From positions 868,001 through 932,000 of the forward strand of contig NW_027460390.1 of assembly GCF_050947875.1 (NCBI RefSeq): 64,000 bases of DNA. Reading direction: 5' to 3'. The notes beneath the pieces were generated by a model. That model did no database searches, was not told the origin of the DNA, and saw only the letters and a list, made by a program, of their open reading frames with translations. The DNA is from Dermacentor variabilis. Its lineage: Eukaryota; Arthropoda; Arachnida; Ixodida; Ixodidae. Shown here piece after piece: positions 19,935-30,331 of this stretch. Both the position numbers and the translations under genes were made by a program. The first letter of the stretch is position 1; every line of letters begins with the position of its first letter.

Positions 19935-20859
19935 CAGTAAACTCTCAGTTGTACGAACGTCGGTTTATCGAATATTTCAGAATAACGAACTTTTGAAAAA
20001 TCCCCGGCAGTTTTCTTATAGATTCTATGCAAAAATGTTTCACTTAAACGAATTTCGGAACAGTCAATATTTCAGTTTAACGAACTCGCTCAGAGGACCA
20101 AGGCTTATTTTTACAATCAGAACCGATGCCCGCCCTCATCAAACCGCCGCTCCAGCGGCAATGTAACGTCGCTGGCGCTACAGCGCCCCTGGGGCAAAGC
20201 GGCGGCGTGGAAAACCAACGGCAACGAGGCATGACCTCCAAGATCATCCGCACTAGACGAGCAAACATGTAATCTCGGAGGCCATGAACAAAGTAACATC
20301 GCTGGCGCTTACAACGCCGCCAGAGCAAAGCGGCGATCTGTCACACCGTAAACCACGTGGTGTGTGTTTCTATGTGTATGGTCGTCGTCTTTTGAAGAAG
20401 AGGCGCAGAAGACGAAGAAGAGACAGCTGCCGAGCCAGTTTCAAGCCCTTTAACTCTAGCTGAGGTTGTAGGGTACATTGGAAAGTTGAGAGACTTTGTG
20501 TCTCAACAGCAAGCTGTGCCAGAAGAGGTGTACAAAAACATTGACTCTGGACAGTTTTGCTACTTCCTCTGCTTTAAAAGTACAAGTGCAGAAGAAGGTT
20601 ACAGATTTTTTTTCTAAGTGATAAAGGCAGCATTATAACTGTTATGAACCTTGTACTTGTTGATATGTACAAATTCCATTTCGCACATTTCTAACACTAT
20701 GGATGCCATGTCTTTTCCTCCATGAATTGCACTTCAAACTTTTGACTCTGTATGCCATGCCTTATGTTGGTCTAGTGACTATTCAGTTTAGTGAACTTCC
20801 AGTTAAGTGAACTATTTCCTTCGGTCCCTTGAAGTTCACTCAAGTGAGAGTTCACTGTA
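19933..20859 (+). mobile_element. pogo/Tigger-like non-autonomous element
   Basis: Left end CAGTAAACTCTCAGTTGTAC after TA (19933-19934) and right end GTGAGAGTTCACTG before TA (20858-20859). Subterminal copies of AACGAAC-, AAACGAATT- and AGTGAACT-type motifs occur near both ends, as in Tigger-like elements. The inside retains only the end of a transposase frame. Confidence 0.75.
20447..20619 (+). pseudogene. C-terminal end of a Tigger-type transposase
   Basis: One frame reads PLTLAEVVGYIGKLRDFVSQ and continues to DSGQFCYF. After a one-base shift another frame reads LKVQVQKKVTDFFSK and stops. The ending resembles the ITDFFK ending of the transposase at 33 kb, which supports homology. The HTH and DDE domains are absent. 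Confidence 0.65.
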
Positions 20860-20998
20860 TATATTATCATCTTTCACCCAATAAAATTCATTTGTGAGTC
20901 TGCGCGCGTCCTGTCCTTTTCTACTTCTGTTGTCCGTGTGTCTTAGCGCAGTAACCCCAGTTTTACAAGATGAACTTCCACCAGCTAGCCCAACTTAC

Positions 20999-21210
20999 CG
21001 CTCTACCGGTACTGCACTATCTTCGGCATTGGCCTATACGTATGGGGAGTCCTTTACGCTTGCTTCACCTCCGCCGCGGGTCGGCCCGGTATTGCACTAT
21101 ATTCGGGATCGGCCCACGTGTGGGGAGTGCTTAACGCCTCCTTCACCTCCGCCGTGAGTCGGGTCGGTATTGCACTATCTTCGGGATCAGCCCACGTATG
21201 AAAAATTGTT
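20999..21210 (+). repeat. tandem repeat, unit about 79 bp
   Basis: About 2.5 units. TGCACTAT recurs at 21013, 21093 and 21171, each followed by a TTCGG...GGCC(C/T)A...GTATGGGGAGT-like stretch and CTTCACCTCCGCCG. The ORF starting at 20894 that runs into it looks like a secreted protein only because of repeat composition. Confidence 0.85.
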
Positions 21211-22045
21211 GGTCTACGCGCGGACGCGTTCTGCCAGATACTAGCCACAGACAACTTCGCTGTAACAAGAGTTAATTCATGAATTTTACTAAGTCTTCTG
21301 AGGGCTTGCAAGGGGAAGGAACGCGCGAATAACATTGGCTTCCGACAGCGAGAGTGACGTCACACCTAGCGCGCCAGCGGAGCGGAAGGTCACGACGCTT
21401 CGCCGTGCTCCCTCACGGGTTGTAGAATCAAGCGTCTTTCCTTTCTTCCGATCACTATCATCATCAGCAGAAGGTGCTCCGTTTCGGCCGCTCTGCTCCG
21501 TCGAGGCGCGTTCGTGACGTGGCGTCGTTTCACTGCTTCAGACGACAGACGCCGGCTTTCTCGCTCGACGCTTTCGCATCGCAAAACGCCTGGTATATGT
21601 TTTTCTTTTTCTGAAAGACCACAAATCCCTTCACACGTTATATTCGTGATCGCTTTATTTACGTGGGAATACGGATAAACATTTTTTCTCCTGTATTTTA
21701 CACTCCATATTTTATTTTCAGGATAGAATAACAACACTAATAAATGCTTAGAGATCTATGACGTACCACACTGTGCAATCTGAATCACTTGTCTGGAGTG
21801 GTCAATCGGCCGATCTGACCGACGCATTCCGAGAAAAAAAAAAAAAAAGAAGCGCAGGCCGACGCCCCAATGAGACCACGCATGGCCAGGCCGCATGCTA
21901 GGTCGATACAAACACAAGTGAAACGTTGCGGATGCTGGCTCAATCCGTAGCCGGCCACTCGACCACTTTAGGCAGAACATCTATTGTTCTCCGGGTCCAG
22001 CCGGCCTGCGGGGAGACGCATGTCTCTAGAGAAGTGTAATTCAGA
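21211..22045. other. no gene recognised
   Basis: GC-richer than its surroundings, with a CRE-like GAGTGACGTCACACC near 21350. No coding frame stands out. Confidence 0.4.
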
Positions 22046-22048
22046 CTG

Positions 22049-22638
22049 TACGTACTCCCGTGAGCAAAAGTATATGGACCAGGGATTGCGCGATAAAACT
22101 CATTTTCTCCCCTGTCTGTGAATGCAACTTGAAATTAAAGTCTGCAGTCCAAACTTGGCATTACGAATTTTCTATACTCCGTTCCATACATAGCAGTCAA
22201 CGCTGTGGGGCCAGAGAGACTTCTTGCAGAAGCTTCTTTCGGACTTGGATATAGGTCGTTGTTTTTTTACCGCAATAGTGCGCAATTGTTTTTTGTATAG
22301 GCTCAGCATTGAATGAAACAAGTTTGTATACGGCTTCTAATGCGTTGTTTTAGATCATTTTTATTTTTGTTGTTCGTTTCGGGTTTTTTTCATTCGCAAC
22401 CCGTCGCGAGGAGCCTCACATGCATGCCCGCGCGTGCGAACGCTGTTGGCGCGCAGCGAAGCGTGGACGGAACGCGCGGAGTGAAAACTTTTCTTAACCG
22501 AACTTGCGTAGCTTCCACAGCGTTGACTGCTATGGATGGAACGGAGTATAGTGCACTCGTAAGTTTCCGTTTATGTGCGTTAAATTATGTTTTTTTTTCG
22601 GCGACCCTGTGGTCCGTATACTTTTGCTCACAGGTGTA
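22049..22638. mobile_element. Tc1-like MITE
   Basis: Inverted ends GTGAGCAAAAGTATATGGACC (left, 22060-22080) and GGTCCGTATACTTTTGCTCAC (right, 22611-22631), each bordered by a TA at 22049-22050 and 22637-22638. About 590 bp, no transposase frame. GAGCAAAAGTAT is a typical Tc1-like terminal motif. A lone matching end lies at 49127-49165. Confidence 0.8.
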
Positions 22639-22931
22639 CAGAATACAACACACACGGAACAACATTGAAAACTTGAAATGGAAATTAGAGCAATACTAAG
22701 ACCATATAAGATATATTCCACAGAAATAAGTTTTGTAATTAAATAGGCTAAATAACGCATTCAGAACGGGTAACCATATACACAGCTAATCTTCGTTCCT
22801 TTGTTTTGTTTTTCTTTTTTTTTTGAAGCACAAGATGGCATTTCAGTTTTTTTTAGTGGCACGAGCATTAGCGACACTCGTTTCTTGCGCAGCACTTCCG
22901 GTTCACCCCCTTAGACGACCGGGGAGGAAAT

Positions 22932-23216
22932 TCAAAAGAAATCAGTACAATATTGAAAAAGAAATAGTACAGTACAAAATTCATGGGTTTCATTATAGAT
23001 ATGATATCAGAGGATAAGCTATAAGTTGAGTTACTGAAGTGTTTGGAATAATTGTAATTAGAAATCATTTAGACAATTGGAGATGAAATGAAAAATAAAT
23101 CAGAACAAAATAGAAAGAGAAATAATATAGCACAAAATTCATGATATCAGAAGATAAGTTTAGTTACAAGTTGAGTTACTGAAGCATCTGGAATAATTAG
23201 AATTAGAAGTAACTGA
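22932..23216 (+). repeat. diverged tandem duplication, unit about 140-155 bp
   Basis: Two AT-rich copies share AAATCAG(T/A)ACAA, GTACAAAATTCATG / GCACAAAATTCATG, GATATCAGA(G/A)GATAAG, AAGTTGAGTTACTGAAG and GGAATAATT. Confidence 0.85.
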
Positions 23217-23279
23217 TTACCGCCCACCAAAGCACAGAATCGTAGACTTAAATTAGGGACCCGCCACGTAGCGAAATTC

Positions 23280-23330
23280 CCAAAAACCCGGAAGTAGAAA
23301 GCGGAAGTAATGACGTCGCACACAAGAAGG
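23280..23330. promoter_or_regulatory. candidate ETS/CRE promoter cluster
   Basis: CCGGAAGT at 23288-23295 and GCGGAAGTAATGACGTCG at 23301-23318 combine two ETS-type sites with a CRE-like TGACGTCG, a combination typical of animal housekeeping promoters. No clear TATA box. A 20-codon plus-strand reading frame starts at 23357. The promoter call is inference. Confidence 0.35.
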
Positions 23331-23658
23331 TAGCGTCATATTTAACCGGCTAATTAATGGAAAACAATTGCCTCCGAGTTCGGTTCGTGCGCTGCGTTCG
23401 CTTGAGGTCAACCTAAAGAACACCAACGCCGAGGTGCGAGTGCCACTAAGAGACACCTAATCGCCTACCACTTTTTGTTTTTTGTAGTTATGCAATAAAA
23501 TCTATGTCGCTGCACACAATTACAGTACATCGCCAATGGCGTGGCAAGTCCACTAGCTGGTGCACACATTAAAGTCCTTGCTGCAGTTCACTGGCTAATG
23601 CGCTAGTTTGAAAAACCATCTCCTTGGTTTGGCAGCACATGAAACTACATATTCACTG

Positions 23659-23662
<4 letters not shown>

Positions 23663-23702
<40 letters not shown>
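23663..23702. repeat. (TA)n microsatellite
   Basis: About 19 TA units. Translated ORFs through it (YIYIYI) are artefacts. Confidence 0.95.
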
Positions 23703-23704
<2 letters not shown>

Positions 23705-24224
23705 CATGGCTGATTCAGAAAGCACTTTAGTGCGAGTCATCGTGTTATAATGCAAAGCATTCTTTGCCAACTTAGGGCACTGAGCGTAGCTATCAGTCTG
23801 GATTCCTACACCGCGGTGCTGGATGTGCCTACCAACTTGAGCCGTGAGTATAATTTTATGCTCGCGTTCTTGGTGCCGTTGTAGTCGCGGCATCGTTGTC
23901 ATCCGAGCTTCTTCATTCGACTCTCAGCTCTGACTATCGCTTGCTACCTGCGCTCGAGCCAGGTGACGCGCGTAATGTAGGCTGCGGAATGCCGCGCGGT
24001 GATTGCCTCCGTACGAGCAGCGATTGAAAAGGCGTTTCGCACGAGCATTGATTTCCGATCGCCGCACGGCAACGTGCCGCCTCCTCGTTCCTCTCCACGC
24101 TCGAGCCGGATTTTCACGGCCCTGCTCGTATTTAATTCACCAGGTCGTTTGATCACGCATCGAGGCTTGCTCTTTCGTGCTGCACACGGAGTCTGCGTAC
24201 GTCAACGCTGCGCCGAACTCCTTT

Positions 24225-24481
24225 ATGGCAGCGTCATTACAGCGACTCGGATCGACGACCCCGGCTTTTGAAGGTAACAAAGATCTTAAAAAAAAAAAAA
24301 GCGCAGTTTTTTCGAAACGTGCCTCAAATCGGACTTTGCGGTCCCCAAGGGCTTACACGAGCAGCTCGAAGATGGCGTACTAGAAGGGTACTACTGGGCG
24401 CAGCTAGAGGAAGAGGAACGTGTTCGCAATGATCGAGCAGCTAGGCAAGCCCACGCTCTTTCTGACCCTAAGCACGTCTGA
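24225..24481 (+). CDS. small unrecognised ORF with apparent frameshift in an A13 run
   Basis: An ATG at 24225 opens MAASLQRLGSTTPAFEGN and runs into 13 As at 24288-24300. After the run, a different frame is open to the TGA at 24479 and reads FFETCLKSDFAVPKGLHEQL, then LEGYYWAQLEEEERVRND and HALSDPKHV. The second part is acidic, helix-prone and unlike chance translation. A two-base shortening or one-base lengthening of the A-run would join the two frames into about 85 residues. A possible polyadenylation signal ATTAAA lies at 24576. I do not recognise the family. Alternatives are an assembly or sequencing error in the homopolymer, or a recent pseudogene. The 5' flank is GC-rich, consistent with a promoter or first exon. 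Confidence 0.45.
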
Positions 24482-24484
24482 ACT

Positions 24485-25725
24485 TGTAAAATGCTTCGCA
24501 TAGCTTCAAATCTCACAGTACGTGGTCTCTGCATAACTTATTTTTATACCTTCAATATAAATGTCTCCTTCCAAAATTAAACGTTGTACACAAGCAAGTG
24601 GTGTGGTATGCGTTTATTCCGCTTGTCCTCTTTTCTTTCTTGCAGTTTTAACCTTCCAGTCAAGAGGGATTTTCGAGGACAGCAGGTATTTTTTGTAGGA
24701 TAGAAACTACGATAACTAATGCTAGTATTCGAACCAAGTGGACTGAGGATTAATTAGCTCTCGTATGACCAAGCGCACAGCAAACCAGCGCATAGCACGG
24801 TAAACGAATCTGAAACCTGGACTAAAAGAAACTGTGAGAACATTTGTAGTCTTAACATTATAGCGTTTCCCTGCTTATCCCTGGTATAAGCACGTGGAAC
24901 AAAGTAGATTTACACAGCGCACGCTTCTATCACGACCGGCCTGCATGTAAACACGCACGCAGTCCTTGTCCATGAGCTGCGAACAGCCATTTTCACTATT
25001 CCCAGTGGCAAATATGCGGGCAAATGTCACTTTTTCATAGCATAAATGCACCACTGCTCTATGGCTCCGCTAGCGAGCAACTCCAGCAAACGAAGTGGGC
25101 GCGCATAGAAAGAACCAATAAAGAACCACGACTGCCAGACATTCGCACAATTCCCGTTGCTGATGTCCAATGCGATGGCGGTTGCTCGAGTCGCTTTCTC
25201 AAGTAATTCTAGCCACTGTACTCATGCAAGTGTCCAGATCCACGGTGATGATCTTATGCTAATCTTAGAGGCCATACTTTTGCTGCCAGAATTCGTCAAA
25301 CGCAAATGCGTGAGCGTAGACGTTGGGTTTTGGACAGGTAATGCGTAGGTGTGAAGGCGTAGGTGGTGTCCAAATCCACACTCAGCGACAGCTCTCTGTA
25401 ATATAGGTAACAGAATGAAGCTAATCTCAAAAGTCATGCTCTTGCTAAATGCATACGCCGAGAGCAATTGTAGGGTGCCATATACGTCGTGTATTATCGT
25501 TTTAGAATATTGAATTATAGCCTTTGAGACCAAGCAGTGCTGGGTATCAAATCTCGGAGCTCGTGACATAAAACGTCAATCTTGTAAAAAAAGAGCACGG
25601 TTAGTGGCACTATCCATTACTCTTTCAATGGAGAATCTCACGTAATTTATCCACCTTAATGTCGACTTATTCATGTCATGTCTATTAGGTCCATAGGTCT
25701 GTGCTTAAAGTTGTATCAATCCATT
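24485..25725. other. no gene recognised
   Basis: No coding motif, splice-flanked ORF or terminal repeats noticed. Confidence 0.45.
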
Positions 25726-25890
25726 TGTCCAATCAGCGCTCCGAGATTACTTTCATTCCGCCGCCATCCGCAACCGCCCCGTGTTTTGGGTGAACGTTTG
25801 GCTCGTGCAGGCCCGCGAAAAACGAAGTGCGTGTTAGCAAGTGCGAAGTGTGTGTTTACCTACGGTGCGCAGAAGCTTCCGATGGTGAGT
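25725..25890 (+). promoter_or_regulatory. candidate housekeeping promoter and first exon ending ATG|GTGAGT
   Basis: GTCCAATCAG (CCAAT box) near 25728, a pyrimidine-rich TTACTTTCATTCC near 25748 and CCGCCGCCATCCG (YY1-like) near 25758 precede a short leader. ATG at 25882-25884 is followed at once by the strong donor GTGAGT. First exons that end at the start codon, with a pyrimidine-rich start, are common in ribosomal-protein genes. No second exon of that type was identified. The segment at 31541 is entered in phase 0 and is therefore compatible, but nothing more links them. Confidence 0.3.
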
Positions 25891-26253
25891 GGAATACGTA
25901 AACATAGTAGGACTTTCACGAGAATCGACCTTCTATTCGCTACTGCCTCCCCGAGCGGGTTTGCGTGCTTGAACAGTTGTCTGGCGTTCTTGGGAGTTAG
26001 CTCGCAGCAGGCTCATTTCGCATTAAAAGCACCTACCAACTGCTACAAACGATGCCTTTCCAGCGCGTTTATGGATGTGTTTGCAGCGTTAACGCGGGAG
26101 ATCGAGCCTTTCTTTTTCTTTCAGCTTGGAAGCTTAGCGGGTGCCCTTAGGGATTTTTTACCAACTTCCACCTTTTCACTTGATTGACGCGAGTCTGAAA
26201 CTTCTAATATACGTACACCAATTGCATAATTTATCCGGCACTGCTGTAGTAAA

Positions 26254-26372
26254 CCATGCTGAAGTGACAAGCGCTAGAGTGGACGCGGGACAATAAAAAG
26301 GCGACAAGGAGCTTGTCCTTGTTGCCTTTTTAGTGTCCCGCGACCGCTCTTGCGCTTGTCACTCCCGCATGG
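26254..26372. repeat. 119 bp palindromic element
   Basis: CCATGC...AGTGACAAGCGC at the left pairs with GCGCTTGTCACT...GCATGG at the right. The inner part CGCGGGACAATAAAAAGGCG pairs with the stretch around TGCCTTTTTAGTGTCCCGCG, leaving a very short centre at GGAGCTTGTCC. It resembles the palindrome at 49988-50099 in design and in the CAAGGA / TCCTTG core, but not in full sequence. Confidence 0.85.
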
Positions 26373-26839
26373 AATACCAACTAGCCCGGTCTCACACCCT
26401 GCTTCAGCTGTTGTAAAGACCGGTTCCTGGGGCCGTCTTATGTAGCAATACTTAATCGCAGCGAGTGGCCGATATTGTAAACTAATTTAATGCCAGCCAC
26501 TGATTGGGGTGGGGGGGAAGGGTAAAAAGAATAGAAAATGAAGATTTTCATTCTTGCAAAGTGCGGCCGCTGTACGTGCACTTCACGCAGCATGGATCAT
26601 CACAACCAAAGCATGAACCGAATGAGTACTCGAAGCGTTACGGAATGCCTTGTCCCGCATTGAGACCATTGTGTACATCGCGAGCTTACCAAAGGAAATT
26701 CATACGCTTGTGTTTGTGCTGGGTGTCTGTCTGTTTTCGTTTTCCTGAACTGAGTACGTGCGCGTTAAAGAACTATTGGAAGAATGATTTGAGATCGAGC
26801 ACTTCTCCCTAGTGTTGCTTTAATTGTGAGACCCCAATA

Positions 26840-28470
26840 GCCGTCATTCTTTGAAGAGGGGGTCGCAACAAGATGGATGCCGCGAGTGCCCCTTTGAAAT
26901 GGAGCGGTGGGTTTTGCCACCAAGCTCTTTTTCTTATTTTACCTAATGCCTTACCTATAATTTTTTAACAGATAAAGCATTCCCAGCATCAAACATTCTC
27001 AACCAATATTCGGAACTTTGTTTTTGTATGCCTCCTTTGTTTGTGGGCTCCCGACTTTTCTGCCACCAAACCTGCAATCACATTTTACTAGTCTATGTTG
27101 CTGGCTTGTTTACTTTCCCCCTGCTATCCCTGAACCCAAGGGAAGCTTCAAGGAGGCCAGTGGAGCATAAACCGGCAGCAGGGTAGATATCATCACATTC
27201 TAATAAAACGTTTCATAGTTTCCCTAGCTTTACTGCTACAAGCACATGCTTCTTCCTTGGCGTAGCTCGATTTATAAGTATGTATTCTAAGGCATCCTTA
27301 TCTTGCTTTGAAAAGTAAATAGCTTCCGTTTGAGCTATTATAAATTGTTTCTTTCCTGATTTAATTTTTACCTCTTAGGTAGTTACTCATAGCTAGCTTC
27401 TTTTCCATTGCCGCCACCAAGGAAATTGTCTCAGCCTCTCCAACTTTGTGTTTAACATTCTTTGTTGCCATATTTCTTACTAGTATACTGATTGCTTACT
27501 TGCTGGTAAACTTCTTAGTTATTTTCCTACATTACAAGTCCATATTATTTCTGTACAAATACTTGGACATTCTCGAGACCCATTTTATTTTCTTTCATAT
27601 TCCCCAGTTATACTTTGAAATCAATTTTACTCTGAGCTTCCCTCACTTAAAACTTGTCAATATCATATCACATACCCTATGCGGCTTCATTTGTAGTCTT
27701 GATGTGAGCACCCAATGAATGGCGTCTCGCTGACCTTTGTTTGCCATTGAGTCCTGATTGTACCTCTGACTTTAAGCAAACAACCACATTTCCAAATGTA
27801 CACCTTTTCACATACCCCATAGCACCTTTTGCCTATTGTATCTCCGTAGTGCTCTGTGTTTCATTATGGCTGCATTTCTCTTCCCCTTTATTAATATCTT
27901 TTTTCCTGTTTCTGTATATCTATTGCCCTCGTTTATCCATACACCAAGATATTTGTATTCGTTTACCTGATGTATTTCCTGCCCCTGTATTGACACCGTC
28001 TGCTCACTGTTTCTTTTAATACTATAAGACCGAATTTTTAAATGCTGAATTTCAATCTTTAATTGTCGCCTTCCTGTCCACAGATATTAGCCAGATGTTG
28101 CATATCACTTTGTCTGTTAGAACACAATGTTGTCTGCATAAGGCAAACCTGTTAGCTACTGCTCTACTATTATGCCTGCCTGTTCGTGCGAGAGATAAAA
28201 CCTAATATTAATTTCTTCTAGTGCCCTTTCCATCCTTACCATGTGCATATTAAACAACAGAAGTGATAAACGGTACCATTCTTTTAGTCCTTTGGAGATC
28301 TCAACTTTCTCTCTGCTCTTAATCCCTTCCCATTAACACAAACACTATTTTCTAGGTAAATGTCTTTTAGCCATTGCCTAAGCCTTCTTCTTCCAGAGTA
28401 TCCGATGGAATGTTGTAGTTAATGTTGTGATATGCTGCGGCAAGGTCTAAAAAAGAACTGCCGAGTGCCA
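26840..28470 (-). mobile_element. dead non-LTR retrotransposon (LINE), RT domain to 3' end
   Basis: Translated on the minus strand with several frameshifts, this gives RT motifs in order: FLDLAAAYHNI (motif A) near 28453-28424, PYADNIV (motif C, normally YADD) near 28147-28121, and EYKYLGVWINEGNRYTETGK near 27960-27900. The order and spacing match LINE reverse transcriptases I know from tick genomes. The end near 26840-27000 has the GGTGGGTTTTGCCACC 3' UTR segment. Stops and the D-to-N change make it inactive. Confidence 0.75.
27808..27996 (-). pseudogene. LINE reverse transcriptase fragment
   Basis: Longest open piece of the dead LINE. It reads SIQGQEIHQVNEYKYLGVWI, then ETGKKILIKGKRNAAI and RYNRQKVLWGM, which is the region downstream of the YADD box in LINE RTs (the KYLG motif). 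It has no start or catalytic residues of its own. Confidence 0.7.
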
Positions 28471-28474
28471 TCTC

Positions 28475-30245
28475 CACAAAGACAACTCTAGACTAGAGTT
28501 GTCATGTAAGGTCCATTTGATTTGCCTGCTCCACTGTGAACGAGTACATGGTGTAGCACAAGAAGTTTGCAAATTGTGCAGCTCAACTTCAGTGCTACAA
28601 GTACAATGCGACCCTCGAAATAAATTCTGAGGTGCAGGTGTGATGTTTTGTCTGCCTAATGTGTGCAGTCCTCATCAGTTTGAGAAGTCCCAACCGCAGG
28701 TATGGTCAGCTTCTGAGGCGTAAGCACAACCCGTATTGTGTAGACACAGCATAAGCGAATAAGCGGAGTTTCAGTTGCGCTTACGCCCGTGTGTTGCTTT
28801 CTTTGCTGTTCTGCTGCTTCACGCCTGCACGTCTGCACCAAGTGGGCACTGTCAGTAGTGAGGGTACGCAGAATTCATGAAATAGCCCTGCACCTTTTGA
28901 AACAAATGCCATGGTTCAAAGGGTGCCATTGCTTGATTCAGGTATTACATGTGAATCAGACAGACCTATAATACATTTTTCTTCTTCTTTGTTGAAACCA
29001 ATGTTTCACTCATGATTTATGCCATTTTCAGTCATTTCAATTCTGTGATCCTTGGCAAGGCATGCACTGGTGCTTCAGTGATGCCATGTGGTTGAGTGGG
29101 TACATATTAGAAGCACTAACTCTTGCCATGAACTGTCAACATTAAAGTAAAATATGCTGCAGCTACTTGATATGGGCTCACTGGTGCAGATGTGTTGTTG
29201 GATGTTATCAGAATAATGTGGTTACATTTAGGCATTGGGAAACTGTCTCTATAATTTTTCTCTCAAGAAAAAATCTAGCCTGGGATAGTGTAACTGCTGT
29301 ATTTCAATATTTTTCCTTTTCGTAGTTTGCCAATGGCCTGAGCGTCTCTTTGCCTGCGTTATCAGCTGATCATAATTAGGGGTTTATAAGAAAGGACTAT
29401 AATCAAGCAAAAGTAATCATTAGATTATACTGGCCACGATAGCTTCTAGTCTGCTCAATGCTTTGTAATTCCGATAACACTGAATAAGATTCCTAATATA
29501 GTAATGATTTTTAAAAATTGTGTAAATGGGATTTGGCCATAAGACCATACCATTATCATGTGCTACTTCCTAACACTCATGCTAACCCTGGGTGTGTTCT
29601 GATCTGATCACTTTTAAGTTTTGGGGGTTACTTTCACTTTGTTGCACCATTATTGCCCACAGTGACACCTTGCTGATGCGAGGGGCATCCTCTCAATGGC
29701 TTTGTGCATCAAGTGGGCTAAATGTCCATTAGCCCATCTGGCTATAGTGGAATGATTGTAGACTTATTTGTGGCCAAAAATATTATGGCTGCAGCTTGGA
29801 GGTGCATAAAGTTGATAACAAATTATCTTGAGCATAGCATGTTGGAAGTGTCAGATCGCAAAGCTGCACTGGGCTGGTGCTAGCCTAGTTTTAACAGCTG
29901 CAGCACATGGAGGTAGTTCCTTCACAAGTTGGCTTTGGCGAATTTCTTGGGCCAACAACAATCTGAACATGACTAGTTTTCGACACAGTAGGTGTGGTGA
30001 AACAGGTTGCTACTGCTGATGGGTAGTCAAAATAAAGTTCAGTGCCGAGTTAGCGGTAAATGCAAGAGAAATGCCTTATCGTTACGTTGCACCCCTTTGA
30101 GGTCTTGAATCAGTGATCTAAACTGTGTTCACCACATTCCAAAGTGTTGTTCCGAAGCTCACTCAAGACATGACCTGCTTCTTTGATAAGCAAAGTGCAA
30201 CTGACAGTGGTGTGGAACAGACCGCTATCAGTTGTATTATGTATA

Positions 30246-30250
<5 letters not shown>
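28475..30250. other. mostly no gene; one weak exon-like segment
   Basis: AT-rich sequence. The segment 28872-28941 is bounded by TACGCAG and CAG|GTATTA and reads IHEIALHLLKQMPWFKG in one frame, leaving phase 0. The acceptor has a poor pyrimidine tract, so this is weak evidence. Confidence 0.25.

Positions 30251-30253
<3 letters not shown>

Positions 30254-30329
<76 letters not shown>
30254..30329. repeat. (TA)n microsatellite, about 38 units
   Basis: The longest TA run in the window. Four overlapping ORFs (YIYIYI) are created by it and are not genes. Confidence 0.95.

Positions 30330-30331
<2 letters not shown>

Noticed and set aside
20894..21157. ORF resembling a secreted protein with signal peptide
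   Set aside because: Its body is the 79 bp tandem repeat; the hydrophobic start is probably chance.
20999..21210. CRISPR-like array
   Set aside because: Units are contiguous 79 bp tandem repeats without unique spacers, in a eukaryotic context.
21756..21980. Small RNA gene or minus-strand protein
   Set aside because: No promoter elements or foldable structure recognised; the ORF contains a poly-Phe run from an A-tract.
25678..26187. 169-codon plus-strand ORF
   Set aside because: It spans the putative promoter and first-exon region, contains a low-complexity Phe run and shows no domain; the ATG|GTGAGT reading is more plausible.
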